Source: Paraburkholderia aromaticivorans (GTDB lineage Bacteria; Pseudomonadota; Gammaproteobacteria; Burkholderiales; Burkholderiaceae). Taken from it: a stretch of DNA of 64,000 nucleotides. Shown here piece by piece: positions 47,691 to 60,712 of the stretch. Each line of letters opens with the position of its first letter. Within the stretch, counting starts at the first letter, position 1. The translations under genes and the position numbers were made by a program. The stretch is from the NCBI RefSeq assembly GCF_012689525.1, contig NZ_CP051516.1:3596001-3660000 (forward strand), in the 5' to 3' direction. The notes beneath the pieces were generated by a model that saw nothing but the letters and a program-made list of their open reading frames with translations, was not told the DNA's origin and did no database searches.

Positions 47691-49076
47691 TTACCGCCCC
47701 GCCACCCGCGCCCCACCCTGCACAGCCGCGCGCCGACGCTTGAACACATACCCGGCCCACATCACCACCAGCCACGCCGGCACCAGCCACACCGAAACCG
47801 ACAGCCCTGGCGTCATCGCCAGAATCACGAGGATCAGCGCCATGAACGCGAGGCAGATCCAGTTGCTGACCGGGAACCAGAACGACTTGAACACGAGCGT
47901 CTCGCCCGCCGCGACCATCGCCTTGCGCGACTTGAGATGCGTCAGGCTGATCAGCGCCCAGTTCAGCACCAGCGCGGCCACCACCAGCGCCATCAGCAAA
48001 CCAAGCGCTTCGGCCGGAATCAGGTAGTTGACGATCACACACGTGAACGTCGCGAGCGCCGACAAACCAATCGCCATGTACGGCACGCCGCGCCGGTCGA
48101 CCTTCATCAGCGCACGCGGCGCATTGCCCTGCTCCGCGAGGCCGTACAGCATGCGGCTATTCGCATACACGCCGCTGTTGTACACCGACAGCGCGGCGGT
48201 CAACACCACCACGTTGAGGACGTTCGCGGTCAGCGTCGAACCGATCTGCGAGAAGATCATCACGAACGGACTGCCGCCGGCCGCCACTTCATTCCACGGG
48301 TACAACGACAGCAGCACCGCCAGCGAGCAGATGTAGAAAATCAGAATCCGGTAGATCACCTGATTCACGGCCTTCGGAATGCTCTTTTGCGGTTGGTCGG
48401 CTTCTGCCGCCGTAATGCCGATCAGCTCCAGCCCGCCGAATGAAAACATGATGACCGCGAGCATCGTGAACAGGCCGTGGAACCCGTGCGGGAAAAAGCC
48501 GCCGTGGGCCCAGAGGTTGGTGATCGAGGCTTGCGGGCCGCCGTGGCCGCTGATCAGCAGATAGCCGCCGAACACGATCATGCCGATCACCGCCACGACC
48601 TTGATGATCGCGAACCAGAACTCGGTTTCGCCGTAGGCCTTGACGTTGGCGAGATTGATCGCGTTGATGCCGGCGAAACACACCAGCGCCGACACCCACG
48701 TCGGCACGCCGGGCCACCAGTAGTGGACATAGGTGCCGACGGCGGTCAACTCGGCCATACTCACGAGCACGTACAGCACCCAGTAGTTCCAGCCGGACAG
48801 AAAACCGGGAAAGTCGCCCCAATACTTATACGCGAAGTGGCTGAACGACCCGGCCACCGGCTCCTGCGCTACCATTTCGCCCAATTGCCGCATGATCATG
48901 AAGGCGATGACGCCGCCGATCGCGTAGCCGAGAATCATCGACGGTCCGGCTGCCTGCAACACGCTGGCGGAGCCGAGAAACAAGCCGGTGCCAATCGCGC
49001 CGCCCAGCGCGATGAGCTGGATATGCCGATTCTTGAGCCCGCGCTTCAGGCCGTCTTGCTGCTGTGCACTATTCAA
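47691..49076 (-). CDS. Amino acid permease (AroP/PheP group)
   Basis: The 461-residue product has 12 hydrophobic helices. Family sequences are LKNRHIQLIALGGAIGTGLFLGSASVLQAAGPSMILGYAIGG, QLGEMVAQEPVAGSFSHFAYKYWG, VMFSFGGLELIGITAAEADQPQKSIPKAVNQVIYRI and the helix 8-9 region NSGVYANSRMLYGLAEQGNAPRAL. It imports an amino acid with protons. Specificity cannot be read, but aromatic or neutral amino acids are likely. Confidence 0.9.
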   Translation of the reverse strand: MNSAQQQDGLKRGLKNRHIQLIALGGAIGTGLFLGSASVLQAAGPSMILGYAIGGVIAFMIMRQLGEMVAQEPVAGSFSHFAYKYWGDFPGFLSGWNYWVLYVLVSMAELTAVGTYVHYWWPGVPTWVSALVCFAGINAINLANVKAYGETEFWFAIIKVVAVIGMIVFGGYLLISGHGGPQASITNLWAHGGFFPHGFHGLFTMLAVIMFSFGGLELIGITAAEADQPQKSIPKAVNQVIYRILIFYICSLAVLLSLYPWNEVAAGGSPFVMIFSQIGSTLTANVLNVVVLTAALSVYNSGVYANSRMLYGLAEQGNAPRALMKVDRRGVPYMAIGLSALATFTCVIVNYLIPAEALGLLMALVVAALVLNWALISLTHLKSRKAMVAAGETLVFKSFWFPVSNWICLAFMALILVILAMTPGLSVSVWLVPAWLVVMWAGYVFKRRRAAVQGGARVAGR

Positions 49077-49290
49077 CGTTGCGCCCCAGTGTATGGATAT
49101 CGATCACCCGATCGGACTTGTGGTCCGGCCCGGCAGAACCTGAAATTTTACCGTGGCCGATATTAGCTAGATACTGGGAGCAACCCGCGCTTGGTTCTGC
49201 GCCGCACTTAACGGCGAGGATAGTGATTGTCACTGGCGCAGGGCTTCTGTATGTTGCCCTAGTCGAGCCTTCAGCCTTCGGAGATTCAAC

Positions 49291-50244
49291 ATGTCGCCCA
49301 AACGTCTGCTTTGCGCCGCTGCTGTGTGTCTCTGCTTCACGGGGGCCACCGCGCTCGCCCAAACCACCGCGCCCGCCGCGACGCCGGCGCCGGCGCCCAC
49401 CATGGCGCCGAGCATGGCGCCCGCTGCCGAGCCGGCCGACGAGTCGGGCACGGAGGCGAGCGCGCCCGAAGCGCCGGCGCCTGCAGCGCCCGCCGCACCG
49501 CCCGCCAAGGCCGCCGCCACGCCGCCGCCCGCGGCGCCCTTGACCGGCCCGGTGCGCAACGTCGTGCTGGTGCACGGCGCGTTCGTCGACGGATCGAGCT
49601 GGAACGGCGTGGTCGCCAAATTGCAGCAGAAGGGCTATCACGTGAGCTCGGTGCAGAATCCACTCACCTCCCTCGCCGACGATGTCGCCGCGACCCGCCG
49701 CGTCCTCGCGCGTCAGAACGGCCCGACCATTCTGGTGGGGCATTCGTGGGGCGGCGTCGTGATCACCGAGGCGGGCGCGAACGCGCCGAACGTCGCCGGC
49801 CTCGTGTATATCGCTGCAATCGCGCCGGACCTGCACGAGTCGACCATGGATCTGATGAAGCGCGCCGCGCCGGCGCCCGGGGGCGCCAGCATCATGAAGG
49901 ATTCGAGCGGCTTCCTCTGGCTCGATCGCACGAAATACCACGCCGACTTCGCTGCGGATGTCCCCGAGAATCTGACGCGCGTGCTGGCCACCGCGCAGGT
50001 GCCGATCGCCGCGACCGCCTTCAATGAAACGGTCAGCCAGGTCGCCTGGAAAGAAAAGCCATCGTGGTACGTGCTCACGATGCGCGACCGGGCGTTGTCG
50101 CCGGATGTCGAAAAATTCATGGCCAACCGGATGGGCGCCAAGATCGTGCCGATGGCGTCGAGCCACCTGGCGCCCGTGTCGCACGCGGGCGCGATCGCCG
50201 ACGTGATTGATCGCGCCGCGCGTGAACTGAGCCGGCAGCAGTAA
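49291..50244 (+). CDS. Secreted alpha/beta hydrolase
   Basis: The 317-residue product has a signal peptide (MSPKRLLCAAAVCLCFTGATALA, cleaved before QTTAP), then a 60-residue Ala/Pro-rich linker. The alpha/beta hydrolase has VVLVHGAFVDGSSWNGV and the nucleophile elbow VGHSWGGVVI, and the late SSHLAPVSH supplies the catalytic histidine. It resembles the esterase/EstC-like branch. The Ala/Pro linker probably spans the periplasm or tethers the enzyme. Confidence 0.85.
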   Translation: MSPKRLLCAAAVCLCFTGATALAQTTAPAATPAPAPTMAPSMAPAAEPADESGTEASAPEAPAPAAPAAPPAKAAATPPPAAPLTGPVRNVVLVHGAFVDGSSWNGVVAKLQQKGYHVSSVQNPLTSLADDVAATRRVLARQNGPTILVGHSWGGVVITEAGANAPNVAGLVYIAAIAPDLHESTMDLMKRAAPAPGGASIMKDSSGFLWLDRTKYHADFAADVPENLTRVLATAQVPIAATAFNETVSQVAWKEKPSWYVLTMRDRALSPDVEKFMANRMGAKIVPMASSHLAPVSHAGAIADVIDRAARELSRQQ

Positions 50245-50314
50245 TCCAAGTCAGGCGTATGCGCGGATGCCAGTGCGCGTACGCCTGCGGAAACAAGCCA
50301 AGCCCAAATGCGTT

Positions 50315-52039
50315 TCAGCGCAGATTCGTAGTCGCCAGTTCAACGACCTCATCCCCGCGACCATTCAGCACTGCCTTCAGCATATACAGGCTGAAGCCCT
50401 TGGCCTGCGCCCACTGGATCTTCGGCGGCATCGCGAGTTCGTGTTTCGCGGTCACCACGTCGATCACGGCCGGACCCGGATGCGCAAACGCCTCGCGCAA
50501 TGCCGGTTCGATATTCTCCGACAGTTCGATTCGGACACCGTATATTCCCGCGCCTCGCGCGATCGCCGAAAAATCGGTCGTCGCCAGATCGGTGCCGGCC
50601 TCCAGATAACCGCCCGCCTTCATCTCCATCGCGACGAAGCCGAGCACGCTATTGTTGAACACCACGACCTTGATCGGCAGATTGAGCTGACGCGCAGTAA
50701 GTAGATCGCCGAGCAGCATCGACAGGCCGCCGTCGCCCGATAGCGAAATCACCTGGCGGCCCGGCTCGGCCGCCTGCGCGCCCAAGGCCTGCGGCATCGC
50801 ATTGGCCATCGAGCCGTGGTTGAACGAACCGTGCAGCGTGCGCTTGCCGTTCATCGTCAGATAACGCGCGGCCCAGAGCGTCGGCGTGCCGACGTCGACG
50901 GAGAACACCGCATCTTCGTTGGCGACCTTGTCGACAATGCTGGTGAGGTATTGCGGATGAATCGCGCGCCCCGGATCGGAAGGCCGCGCGAGGTCGTCGA
51001 GGTCTTTGCGCGTGTTCGCGTAGTGCTTGCGCGCATTCTCCAGGAAGCGTCGGTCGCTCTTGTGCTTGAGCCGCGGCATCAGCGCCTGCAAGGTCGCCTT
51101 CACGTCGCCGACCAGACCGAGCTTCAACGGCACGCGTTTGCCGAGCGCCGAGCCGCGCCGGTCGATCTGCACCACGTTGCCGTGCGACGGATAGAAGTTG
51201 CGATACGGGAAATCGGTGCCGAGCATCACGAGCGTGTCGCACGACATCATCGCGTGATAGCCGGAGCTGAAGCCGATCAGCCCGGTCATGCCGACATCGA
51301 ACGGGTTGTCCCACTCCACGTATTGTTTGCCGCGCAGCGCATGCACGGTCGGCGCGCCGAGTTGATCTGCGAAGGCGACGACTTCGTCGTGCGCGCCGGC
51401 GCAGCCGCTGCCGCACAGCAGCGTCACGCCGCCCGCCTGGTTGAGCAGATCGGCGAGCCGGTCGAGGTCCGCCTCGGACGGCACCACCGTCGAGCGTTCC
51501 AGCGTGCCGGCCCAGGCCGGCGTTTCCTCGGGCGCTTCGCTCAACGCGACATCGCCCGGCAGCACGATCACGGCGACGCCGCGCTCTTCGATCGCCGTGC
51601 GCATGGCGCGCGCCAGCACGCGCGGAAACTGCGACGGATTCGTCACGAGTTCGACGTAGTGACTGCACTCCTTGAACAGCTCTTGCGGGTGGGTTTCCTG
51701 AAAGTAGCCGAGGCCGATTTCCGACGACGGAATATGCGCGGCAATCGCGAGCACAGGTTGATGATTGCGGTGACAGTCGTACAGGCCGTTGATGAGGTGC
51801 AGATTGCCGGGACCGCAACTGCCCGCGCAGACGGCGAGCTTGCCGGTCGCGGCGGCATCGGCGCCGGCGGCGAAGGCGGCCACTTCTTCGTGGCGCGTGT
51901 GCATCCAGCGAATCGAACCCAGGCGTTGCAAGCTATCCGACAGGCCGTTCAGGCTGTCGCCCGTCACGCCCCAGATTCGTTCGATGTCTGCCGCCGCCAG
52001 TGTTTTGGCCAGATAATCCGCGATAGTCTGCTTACCCAT
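50315..52039 (-). CDS. poxB: Pyruvate dehydrogenase (quinone), PoxB type
   Basis: The 574-residue thiamine-diphosphate flavoenzyme oxidises pyruvate to acetate and CO2 at the membrane, passing electrons to ubiquinone. Features are [15 protein letters not shown], the catalytic glutamate in [28 protein letters not shown], the FAD region [15 protein letters not shown] and the TPP motif [18 protein letters not shown]...[12 protein letters not shown]. The lipid-activated C-terminal region ends [11 protein letters not shown]. It stands alone. Confidence 0.92.
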   Translation of the reverse strand: MGKQTIADYLAKTLAAADIERIWGVTGDSLNGLSDSLQRLGSIRWMHTRHEEVAAFAAGADAAATGKLAVCAGSCGPGNLHLINGLYDCHRNHQPVLAIAAHIPSSEIGLGYFQETHPQELFKECSHYVELVTNPSQFPRVLARAMRTAIEERGVAVIVLPGDVALSEAPEETPAWAGTLERSTVVPSEADLDRLADLLNQAGGVTLLCGSGCAGAHDEVVAFADQLGAPTVHALRGKQYVEWDNPFDVGMTGLIGFSSGYHAMMSCDTLVMLGTDFPYRNFYPSHGNVVQIDRRGSALGKRVPLKLGLVGDVKATLQALMPRLKHKSDRRFLENARKHYANTRKDLDDLARPSDPGRAIHPQYLTSIVDKVANEDAVFSVDVGTPTLWAARYLTMNGKRTLHGSFNHGSMANAMPQALGAQAAEPGRQVISLSGDGGLSMLLGDLLTARQLNLPIKVVVFNNSVLGFVAMEMKAGGYLEAGTDLATTDFSAIARGAGIYGVRIELSENIEPALREAFAHPGPAVIDVVTAKHELAMPPKIQWAQAKGFSLYMLKAVLNGRGDEVVELATTNLR

Positions 52040-52176
52040 GCTGTACCCCGCTCAGTGAGAAAGACGCCGCCTCCGGAATGCAGGAGAGTAACGCGTCCTC
52101 ACGAAACGTGCCGCCACGGTGCCGCTGTAAGCGTAGTGAAATGACCGCGCAGGGAGAACGGCCAGTTGCCGCGCGA

Positions 52177-53010
52177 TCAGCGCAACATGAACGACATCGC
52201 CGACAGGCAATTCAACATGCGCACCGCATGTTCCGCCGACGCCGCGCCAAAGCGCAGCGTGACCGCGTCGACGCGTGTGAGCGTCGGCCACTGGCAGAAA
52301 AGATCCGCAAGCGCGCTGGTTTGCACGCGCAGTTCGCATTCGACCGGCTTCGCTTCGGCGCGGGTGGATTCCCGCGCGTGTCCCTTGGCGAGATGCTGCT
52401 GAACCACTTCACGCGCGGCGGTTTCGATCGCGGCGCGCGCGCTTGCCGGCGATTGCGTGACGCCGCTCGCATGCCCCGTCGCGCTCTTGGTGACGACAAA
52501 ACGCGCGCCTAGGAAACGCGGCGCGGTTTCTTCGGCGAAGACGTCGTCGCCAGATAAAAGCGCGACCTGTGCGCCATATTCTTCCGCCAGCGCGCCATAG
52601 ACGCCCGCCTCGCCGACCTCGACGCCGTTCAGTGACACGCGTGCGAAGGCAAAGCTGTTGATCGTGTGTGCGAGGATGCCGCGCGTTTGCGACATGGCGT
52701 GATAGCCGATCATGAAGACCAGCGCCGCGCCGTATTCGAGCCCGGCCATCATGCCCAATGTGCGCGGCTTGCCGAGCACGATCTGGGCGCGCGCGTCGAG
52801 CAGGTCGGGCAGCAGATTGCGAAAGCCGCCATGCGAGTCGTTGACCCAAACCTGTGTCGCGCCGCCGGCGAATGCACCTTCAATCGCGGCGTTGGCTTCG
52901 AGCGTCATCCAGCGGCGTGCGGCTTCGTATTCGCCGTTACCCGTACGCGTCTGCTCAGGATGAAACACGCCGGCAATGCCTTCGATGTCGGCGGAAATGA
53001 GGACTTTCAT
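52177..53010 (-). CDS. DppA-type D-aminopeptidase (M55)
   Basis: The 277-residue zinc peptidase has the DppA ligands at the expected positions: D8 and E10 (ISADIEGIAG), H60 (NDSHGG) and H104 (GYHAM). The B. subtilis enzyme cleaves D-Ala-D-Ala and D-Ala-Gly-Gly. It is last in the leftward gsi block; its ATG overlaps the DmpA stop by one base. It would trim D-residues from imported peptides. Confidence 0.9.
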   Translation of the reverse strand: MKVLISADIEGIAGVFHPEQTRTGNGEYEAARRWMTLEANAAIEGAFAGGATQVWVNDSHGGFRNLLPDLLDARAQIVLGKPRTLGMMAGLEYGAALVFMIGYHAMSQTRGILAHTINSFAFARVSLNGVEVGEAGVYGALAEEYGAQVALLSGDDVFAEETAPRFLGARFVVTKSATGHASGVTQSPASARAAIETAAREVVQQHLAKGHARESTRAEAKPVECELRVQTSALADLFCQWPTLTRVDAVTLRFGAASAEHAVRMLNCLSAMSFMLR

Positions 53011-54101
53011 CAGCGAGTCGTGTTGAGTAGTTGGGCGAGATCGGGCACTGAGTCACGCAGCGATAGACGCTGGTGAGCGTCGCGCCCGGTTACGGATACG
53101 GCGCTCCACAAGGCATCGAGAATTGCCTGCTCGACGCTGTCCGCGCAAGCGCGAAAAAGCGGATCGAGACGCTCGTCGGCGACGAGCGGCGGAAGCGTGA
53201 TGAAGTCGGCGCCATGCGGCACGGTATAGGCCGTTGAAAACGCGAGCGCGATATCGCCGCTGCCGTGCCCGTACACCGAACCGGTGCGTGCGAGTCCCGC
53301 TGCCGCGCGCAATGACAGACGCTTGAGTTGGCGCGCGTCGAGCGGCGCGTCGGTAGCGACGATCATGATGATCGAGCCTTGCTCGGGCTTCGTCGCAGAC
53401 GTGGCCGATGGTGCGGCTATCGCCGCCTTGGCCGCGCGTTCGGCCAGCACACGGCCGAGCGGCGCGCCGTCGATGGTGAGCATCGGCAGCCGGCCGAAGT
53501 TCGCCAGCACGAGTGCGCCGACGGTATAGCTACGGCCCGCTACATTAACCACGCGCGACGCATTGCCGATGCCGCCCTTCATATCGAAGCACGACATGCC
53601 CCGCCCCGCGCCGACCGAACCACTCGCGACATCCGCGCTGGCCGCTGCATGCGCATCGTCGAAATGCTGCGCGGTGACGGCCAGTGCCTGGATATCGTTC
53701 AGATACCCGTCATTGCATTCGAACACCAACGGATTGACCGTCGACCACTCGCGCCCAATCCGCGGATTCGTACGAATGGCCGCGCGAATTTGCGCCTGTG
53801 CGACAGCGGCGACGCCGAACGTATTGGTCAACGCGATCGGCGTTTCCAGCGTGCCGAGTTCTTCGACCTGCACGAGCCCGATGCTTTTGCCGAACCCGTT
53901 GATCACCGACGCCGCCGCCGGCACTTTCGCGAGAAACGGATCGCCGTCATGCGGACGAATCACGGTCACGCCGGTTTGCACGGTGCCTTGATCGAGCGAG
54001 CAATGTCCAACCGTCACGCCTTGCACATCAGCAATCGTGCCGAGCGGACCGCTTGGCAATTCCCCGACATGCGGCGCGTTCTGAAGCTCGGTCGAATTCA
54101 T
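53010..54101 (-). CDS. DmpA-type P1-family aminopeptidase
   Basis: This 363-residue N-terminal-nucleophile hydrolase includes [40 protein letters not shown] and the self-cleavage site [15 protein letters not shown], where the Gly-Ser bond breaks to free the catalytic serine. DmpA and its BapA relatives cleave L-aminoacyl amides, D-Ala esters and beta-amino acid peptides. The ATG overlaps gsiD as ATGA, so the two are coupled. Confidence 0.9.
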   Translation of the reverse strand: MNSTELQNAPHVGELPSGPLGTIADVQGVTVGHCSLDQGTVQTGVTVIRPHDGDPFLAKVPAAASVINGFGKSIGLVQVEELGTLETPIALTNTFGVAAVAQAQIRAAIRTNPRIGREWSTVNPLVFECNDGYLNDIQALAVTAQHFDDAHAAASADVASGSVGAGRGMSCFDMKGGIGNASRVVNVAGRSYTVGALVLANFGRLPMLTIDGAPLGRVLAERAAKAAIAAPSATSATKPEQGSIIMIVATDAPLDARQLKRLSLRAAAGLARTGSVYGHGSGDIALAFSTAYTVPHGADFITLPPLVADERLDPLFRACADSVEQAILDALWSAVSVTGRDAHQRLSLRDSVPDLAQLLNTTR

Positions 54102-55003
54102 GACCGGTCGAGTTTCGGATCGAGCGCATCGCGCAAACCGTCGCCGAGCAGGTTGAACGCCAGCACGGTCAGGAAAATCGCCAGACTCGGAAACAGCGCG
54201 ATATGGGGTGCCGTGACCATGTCGGCGCGCGCTTCATTGAGCATCGCGCCCCACTCCGGCGTCGGCGGTTGCGCGCCGAGGCCGAGAAACGACAGGCTCG
54301 CCGCGGTGATGATCGAGGTGCCGATACGCATCGTGAAGTACACCACCACCGAGGAAATCGTCCCCGGCAGAATGTGCCGCATGATGATCGTCCAATCCGA
54401 CGCGCCGATGCTGCGCGCCGCCTCGATATACGTGAGTTGCTTGAGCATCAGCGTATTGCCGCGCACGAGCCGCGCGAACGCCGGAATACTGAAGATCGCG
54501 ACCGCGCAGATCACGTTGATCATGCCGTTGCCGAGAATCGCCACTACGCCGATCGCCAGCAGAATGCCGGGAAAGGCGAACAGCACGTCGGCCACTCGCA
54601 TCGTGATGCGATCCCACCAGCCTTCGTAGTAGCCGGCCAGCAAGCCGAAGAACGTGCCGATCACCGCGCCGATCGCAACGGACAGAAAGCCCGCCTCCAG
54701 CGAAATACGCGAACCCGCCAGAAGGCGGCTGAAAATATCGCGGCCCAGCGAATCCACGCCGAACCAGTGCGCCGCGGACGGCCCCGCGTTCAACGCGTCG
54801 TAGTCGAAGAAATTCTCCGGGTCGTACGGCACGATATGCGGCGCGACGATCGCGACCGCAATCAACAGCAGCACGAAGATGCCGGCGCCGAGCGCCACGT
54901 GCTGCTTACGGAATTTGCGCCAGAACTCGCTCCACGGCGTGCGGATCGCGGGTTGGGCTTTAACGGTGTCGGCCGCAGTCGGCCCGGTGGCGGTCGTGCT
55001 CAT
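54098..55003 (-). CDS. gsiD: Peptide/glutathione ABC permease, GsiD/DppC type
   Basis: The 301-residue inner-membrane permease has an N-terminal OppC domain ([38 protein letters not shown]), [21 protein letters not shown] and the EAA loop [22 protein letters not shown]. It ends in [13 protein letters not shown], as usual for the DppC family. It pairs with the GsiC-like permease seven bases upstream. Confidence 0.9.
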   Translation of the reverse strand: MSTTATGPTAADTVKAQPAIRTPWSEFWRKFRKQHVALGAGIFVLLLIAVAIVAPHIVPYDPENFFDYDALNAGPSAAHWFGVDSLGRDIFSRLLAGSRISLEAGFLSVAIGAVIGTFFGLLAGYYEGWWDRITMRVADVLFAFPGILLAIGVVAILGNGMINVICAVAIFSIPAFARLVRGNTLMLKQLTYIEAARSIGASDWTIIMRHILPGTISSVVVYFTMRIGTSIITAASLSFLGLGAQPPTPEWGAMLNEARADMVTAPHIALFPSLAIFLTVLAFNLLGDGLRDALDPKLDRS

Positions 55004-55010
55004 GCGGGCC

Positions 55011-55931
55011 TCACTTGAAACGGATGGTCGGGTTGATCACGGCGTACAGCACGTCCACGACCAGATTGATGATGATGAATTCCAGCGAGAACAGCAGCAC
55101 TTCAGCCTGAATCACCGGATAGTCGCGCATGGAGACGGCGTCCACCAGCAGGCGTCCGAGGCCCGGCCAGTTGAACACCACTTCGACCACGATCGAGCCG
55201 CCCAGCAGAAAGCCGAATTGCAGGCCCATCATCGTGATGACGGGAATCATCGCGTTGCGCAGACAGTGTTTGACGATCACGAGACGTTCGGGGACGCCTT
55301 TGGCGCGCGCGGTGCGCACGAAGTCTTCGTTCATCACCTCAACAAACGAGGCACGGGTGAAGCGCGCCATCACCGCCGCGACGGCCGCGCCGAGCGTAAG
55401 CGACGGCAGCACATAGCTCTGCCACGAACCATCACCGACAATCGGCAGCCAGCCGAGCCTCACCGAAAAAATCTCCATCAGCAGCATGCCGAGCGCGAAT
55501 GCGGGAAACGAAATACCCGACACTGCGAGCGTCATGCCGAGCCGGTCGGGCCAGCGATTGCGCCACACGGCCGAAACGATGCCGATGCCCATGCCCAGCA
55601 CGACGGCCCACACCATGCTGGCGAGCGTGAGCAGCAGCGTCGGCATGAAGCGCTCGCCGATTTCCTCGCTGACCGGGCGCTTGCTGCGCGTCGAGATGCC
55701 GAAGTCGCCGTGCGCGATCTTCACGAAGAAGCTGGCGAATTGCTGCGGCATCGGCTTGTTCAGGCCGAGGTCGGCGCGCACCAGCGCGACGGTCGCCTCG
55801 TCCGCATCGGGACCGGCGGCGAGCCGCGCCGGATCGCCCGGTAACAGATGCACGAACAGAAACACCAGCACGGCGACGATGAAAAGCGTCGGCAGCAGGC
55901 CAAAGACACGTTTGACGAGGAAGTTCAGCAT
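55011..55931 (-). CDS. gsiC: Peptide/glutathione ABC permease, GsiC/DppB type
   Basis: From the ATG at 55931 the product is 306 residues and begins [43 protein letters not shown], the standard DppB opening. It carries the EAA-type segment [35 protein letters not shown] and ends [15 protein letters not shown] longer frame upstream is not conserved. Confidence 0.9.
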   Translation of the reverse strand: MLNFLVKRVFGLLPTLFIVAVLVFLFVHLLPGDPARLAAGPDADEATVALVRADLGLNKPMPQQFASFFVKIAHGDFGISTRSKRPVSEEIGERFMPTLLLTLASMVWAVVLGMGIGIVSAVWRNRWPDRLGMTLAVSGISFPAFALGMLLMEIFSVRLGWLPIVGDGSWQSYVLPSLTLGAAVAAVMARFTRASFVEVMNEDFVRTARAKGVPERLVIVKHCLRNAMIPVITMMGLQFGFLLGGSIVVEVVFNWPGLGRLLVDAVSMRDYPVIQAEVLLFSLEFIIINLVVDVLYAVINPTIRFK

Positions 55932-56054
55932 GACATCCAATCCGGCAATGATGCGGGCAACGAAAGATCTTGTGCGGCGCGTATCAGGCGCAAAAGCAGG
56001 GACCATGCAGCGCGGCGCGTCTGAAACGACACGCCGGCGCGCACGGTCGACTCA

Positions 56055-57617
56055 TCACTTGATCGCGATCTCGTCAAAATTGAACGAACCGTCCGGCGCA
56101 ACATAAGCACCCGACAGACGCTTGCTGCGCGCGTACACGACCTTCTCCTTGACGAGGAAGATCCACGGCGCGTCGGTCCAGATGCGTTTTTGCGCGTCGG
56201 TGTAGAGCTCGGCTTTCTTCGCGCGGTCGGTGGTTTCGAGCGCCTGCTTCAGATCGCTGTCGACGGTGTCGTTCTTGTAGTACGCGGTGTTGACCATCTT
56301 CGGCGGGAACGAGACCGACGCGAGCAGCGGCGTGATCGCCCAATCCGCTTCGCCCGTCGACGACGACCAGCCCGCGTAGTACATGCGAACCGGCGCCGTC
56401 GCGGCGTCCTGCGCGCTTTCCACCTTGGCGACGCGCTGACCCGCCTCGAGCGCTTCGACCTGCGCCTTGATGCCCACTTGCGCGAGTTGCTGCTGCACGA
56501 ACTGGATCACCTTCTGCGCGGTCGAGTAGTTATACGCCGACCACAGCGTGGTTTCGAAACCGTTCGGATAGCCCGCTTCCTTCAACAAGGCGCGCGCCTT
56601 GGCCGGATCGTACGGCCACGGGCCCTGCTTCACCGCATAGTCGACGCCTTGCGGCACCACGCCGTCGGCCGGCGTCGCGTAACCGGCGAACACGACCTTG
56701 GTGAGCGCGTCCTTGTTGACCGCATAGTTCAGTGCTTCACGCACCTTCGGATTGTCGAACGGCTTCTGGTTCACGTTCAGGCTGATATAGCGCTGAATGA
56801 TCGACGGCGAGGCAACCAGATCGACCTTCGGGCTCGACTGCAATTGCGCGGCCTGTTCGAACGGCACCTGGAACGCGAAATCCGCTTCACCGGTACGCAT
56901 TAACGCAGCGCGCGTGTTGTTGTCGACCACCGGCTTCCAGTCGATCGCATCGACCTTCGGGTAGCCCTTCTTCCAGTAGCCGGCAAACTTCTTCACCGTC
57001 AGGTCGCCCGCCGGATCCCACTTCACCAGTTCGAACGGACCCGTGCCGACCGGATGGAACGCAATGTCCTTGCCGTACTTCTTCAGCGCGTCCGGCGAAA
57101 TCATCACCGCCGACGGATGCGCCAACACGTTGACGAACGCCGAGAACGGCGCCTTCAGCGTGATCTTCACCGTGTACGGATCGACCACTTCGGTCTTCTC
57201 GATGCGGTTGAACATGTTGTAGCGCTTAAGCTTGTTCGCCGGATCCGTGACGCGGTCGAAGTTCGCTTTCACCGCCGCGGCGTTGAAGTCGGTGCCGTCC
57301 TGGAACTTCACGCCGTGGCGCAGCTTAAACGTGTAGACCTTCGCATCCGGGCTGGCTTCGTAGCTATCGGCCAGCACGTTGACCAGTTTCATGTCCTTGT
57401 CGAAGCCGAACAGCCCCTGATAGAACGACTTGGCGACGGCTTGCGAGAGCGTGTCGTTGGCATCGTACGGATCGAGCGTCGTGAAGGTCGAAGCGACGGC
57501 CATCACGGCCGTGGTGTCGGCATGCGCCGCATTGCCCGCGAGCATCGCGAACACCACCGCGCCGCCGCTGACCAGCGCGCGCAAACGAAACGGAGAAGAC
57601 GGGACCAGCAGGTTCAT
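56055..57617 (-). CDS. gsiB: Peptide/glutathione-binding protein, GsiB/DppA-SBP type
   Basis: The 520-residue family 5 extracellular solute-binding protein has a signal peptide (cleavage after AHA, before [42 protein letters not shown]). Family sequences are [52 protein letters not shown] and [14 protein letters not shown]. It binds peptide in the periplasm for the GsiCD permease. It lies 123 bases before gsiC and 83 after gsiA. Confidence 0.9.
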   Translation of the reverse strand: MNLLVPSSPFRLRALVSGGAVVFAMLAGNAAHADTTAVMAVASTFTTLDPYDANDTLSQAVAKSFYQGLFGFDKDMKLVNVLADSYEASPDAKVYTFKLRHGVKFQDGTDFNAAAVKANFDRVTDPANKLKRYNMFNRIEKTEVVDPYTVKITLKAPFSAFVNVLAHPSAVMISPDALKKYGKDIAFHPVGTGPFELVKWDPAGDLTVKKFAGYWKKGYPKVDAIDWKPVVDNNTRAALMRTGEADFAFQVPFEQAAQLQSSPKVDLVASPSIIQRYISLNVNQKPFDNPKVREALNYAVNKDALTKVVFAGYATPADGVVPQGVDYAVKQGPWPYDPAKARALLKEAGYPNGFETTLWSAYNYSTAQKVIQFVQQQLAQVGIKAQVEALEAGQRVAKVESAQDAATAPVRMYYAGWSSSTGEADWAITPLLASVSFPPKMVNTAYYKNDTVDSDLKQALETTDRAKKAELYTDAQKRIWTDAPWIFLVKEKVVYARSKRLSGAYVAPDGSFNFDEIAIK

Positions 57618-57700
57618 GAGGTTGGCTCCAGGCTGCGAAATGAAAACAGGTTGTGATGCTGCGAGAAGAAACGTGTGACTAGAGGTTCTAGTACGCGGTT

Positions 57701-59623
<1,923 letters not shown>

Positions 59624-59658
59624 TGTGGTTCCTTTATTTCGAACGCGGCTAACGGGGA

Positions 59659-59706
59659 TTCAGGCGGAGCTTCAGGCAAAGCTTCAGCCGATGATTCAGG
59701 CGGTTG
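59659..59706. repeat. Four 12-bp tandem repeats in the iaaA-gsiA gap
   Basis: Units are ttcaggcggagc, ttcaggcaaagc, ttcagccgatga and ttcaggcggttg: exactly 48 bases, each unit starting ttcag. They fill most of the 96-base spacer between iaaA and gsiA, upstream of the gsiA ribosome site on the minus strand. Confidence 0.8.
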
Positions 59707-59719
59707 TCAGACGCACGGA

Positions 59720-60712
59720 CTAGCGGTAAATCGCCGTCACCGGCGCTTCGCCGAGCCGAGCAAAACCGCGATACATGCCTTCCGTATTGAAGGGCAGCGT
59801 GACATTGCCGCGCGCATCGACGGCGATCAGGCCGCCGCGTCCGTCGATCTTCGGCAGGCGGTTCATCACCACGTCGTCGGCTGCTTCCTGCAGCGACACG
59901 TTGCGGTAGGCCATTTGCGCGGCGACGTCGTAGGCCGCGACCATACGCATGAACATTTCGCCCGAGCCGGTGGTCGAGACCGCGCAGGTCGCGTCGTCCG
60001 CATAGCAGCCCGCGCCGATCAGCGGCGTGTCGCCGACCCGGCCGGCCTGCTTGTTGGTGACGCCGCCGGTCGATGTCGCCGCGGCCACGTGGCCGTGCTG
60101 ATCGAGCGCGACCGCGCCGACGGTGCCGAACTTGCGGTTCGGATCGATCGGTTCGTGCGGCGTTGGCTCGTCGTCATTCGGGGACGGCGCGGCGGCGAGC
60201 GTCGCGCCGTCGTGATCGAGCACGACGCGCTGTTGCCCGCGCGCGATCAGCCATTGACGATGGCGCGCTTCGGTATGGAAATACTCCGGCTCGGCGAATT
60301 CGAGTCCTTGCGCGGCGGCGAAGGCTTCCGCGCCTTCGCCGGTGAACAGCACATGCTCGCTGCGTTCGAGCACGCGGCGCGCCGCCAGAATCGGATTGCG
60401 CACGCGCTTCACGCAGCAGATTGCGCCGGCTTCGAGCGTGCTGCCGTCCATGATCGCCGCGTCGAGTTCGTGCGTGCCGGCCGCCGTGTAGACGGCGCCG
60501 CGGCCCGCGTTGAAGAGCGGACAGTCTTCGAGCAGGCGCACGGCCTCGCTGACGGCGTCGAGTGCGCTGCCGCCGTCGGCGAGCACGCGCTGGCCGGCGC
60601 TCAGCACCGCGTGCAAGGCGGCGTGGTATTCGGCTTCGGCGCTGGCCGACATCGACGTGCGCAGGATCGTCCCTGCCCCGCCATGAATGGCAATGACTGC
60701 GTTGGAGTTCAT
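59720..60712 (-). CDS. iaaA: Isoaspartyl peptidase / L-asparaginase (IaaA type)
   Basis: The 330-residue N-terminal-nucleophile hydrolase begins MNSNAVIAIHGGAGTIL, as is standard. The autocleavage site is in NRKFGTVGAVALDQHGHVAAATSTGGVTNKQAGRVGDTPLIGAGCYAD, where T in GTVGAVA becomes the catalytic threonine. It removes isoaspartyl residues from dipeptides. The ATG overlaps the rpiR stop as ATGA. In E. coli the orthologue also leads the gsiABCD operon, which supports the transporter assignment. Confidence 0.93.
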   Translation of the reverse strand: MNSNAVIAIHGGAGTILRTSMSASAEAEYHAALHAVLSAGQRVLADGGSALDAVSEAVRLLEDCPLFNAGRGAVYTAAGTHELDAAIMDGSTLEAGAICCVKRVRNPILAARRVLERSEHVLFTGEGAEAFAAAQGLEFAEPEYFHTEARHRQWLIARGQQRVVLDHDGATLAAAPSPNDDEPTPHEPIDPNRKFGTVGAVALDQHGHVAAATSTGGVTNKQAGRVGDTPLIGAGCYADDATCAVSTTGSGEMFMRMVAAYDVAAQMAYRNVSLQEAADDVVMNRLPKIDGRGGLIAVDARGNVTLPFNTEGMYRGFARLGEAPVTAIYR

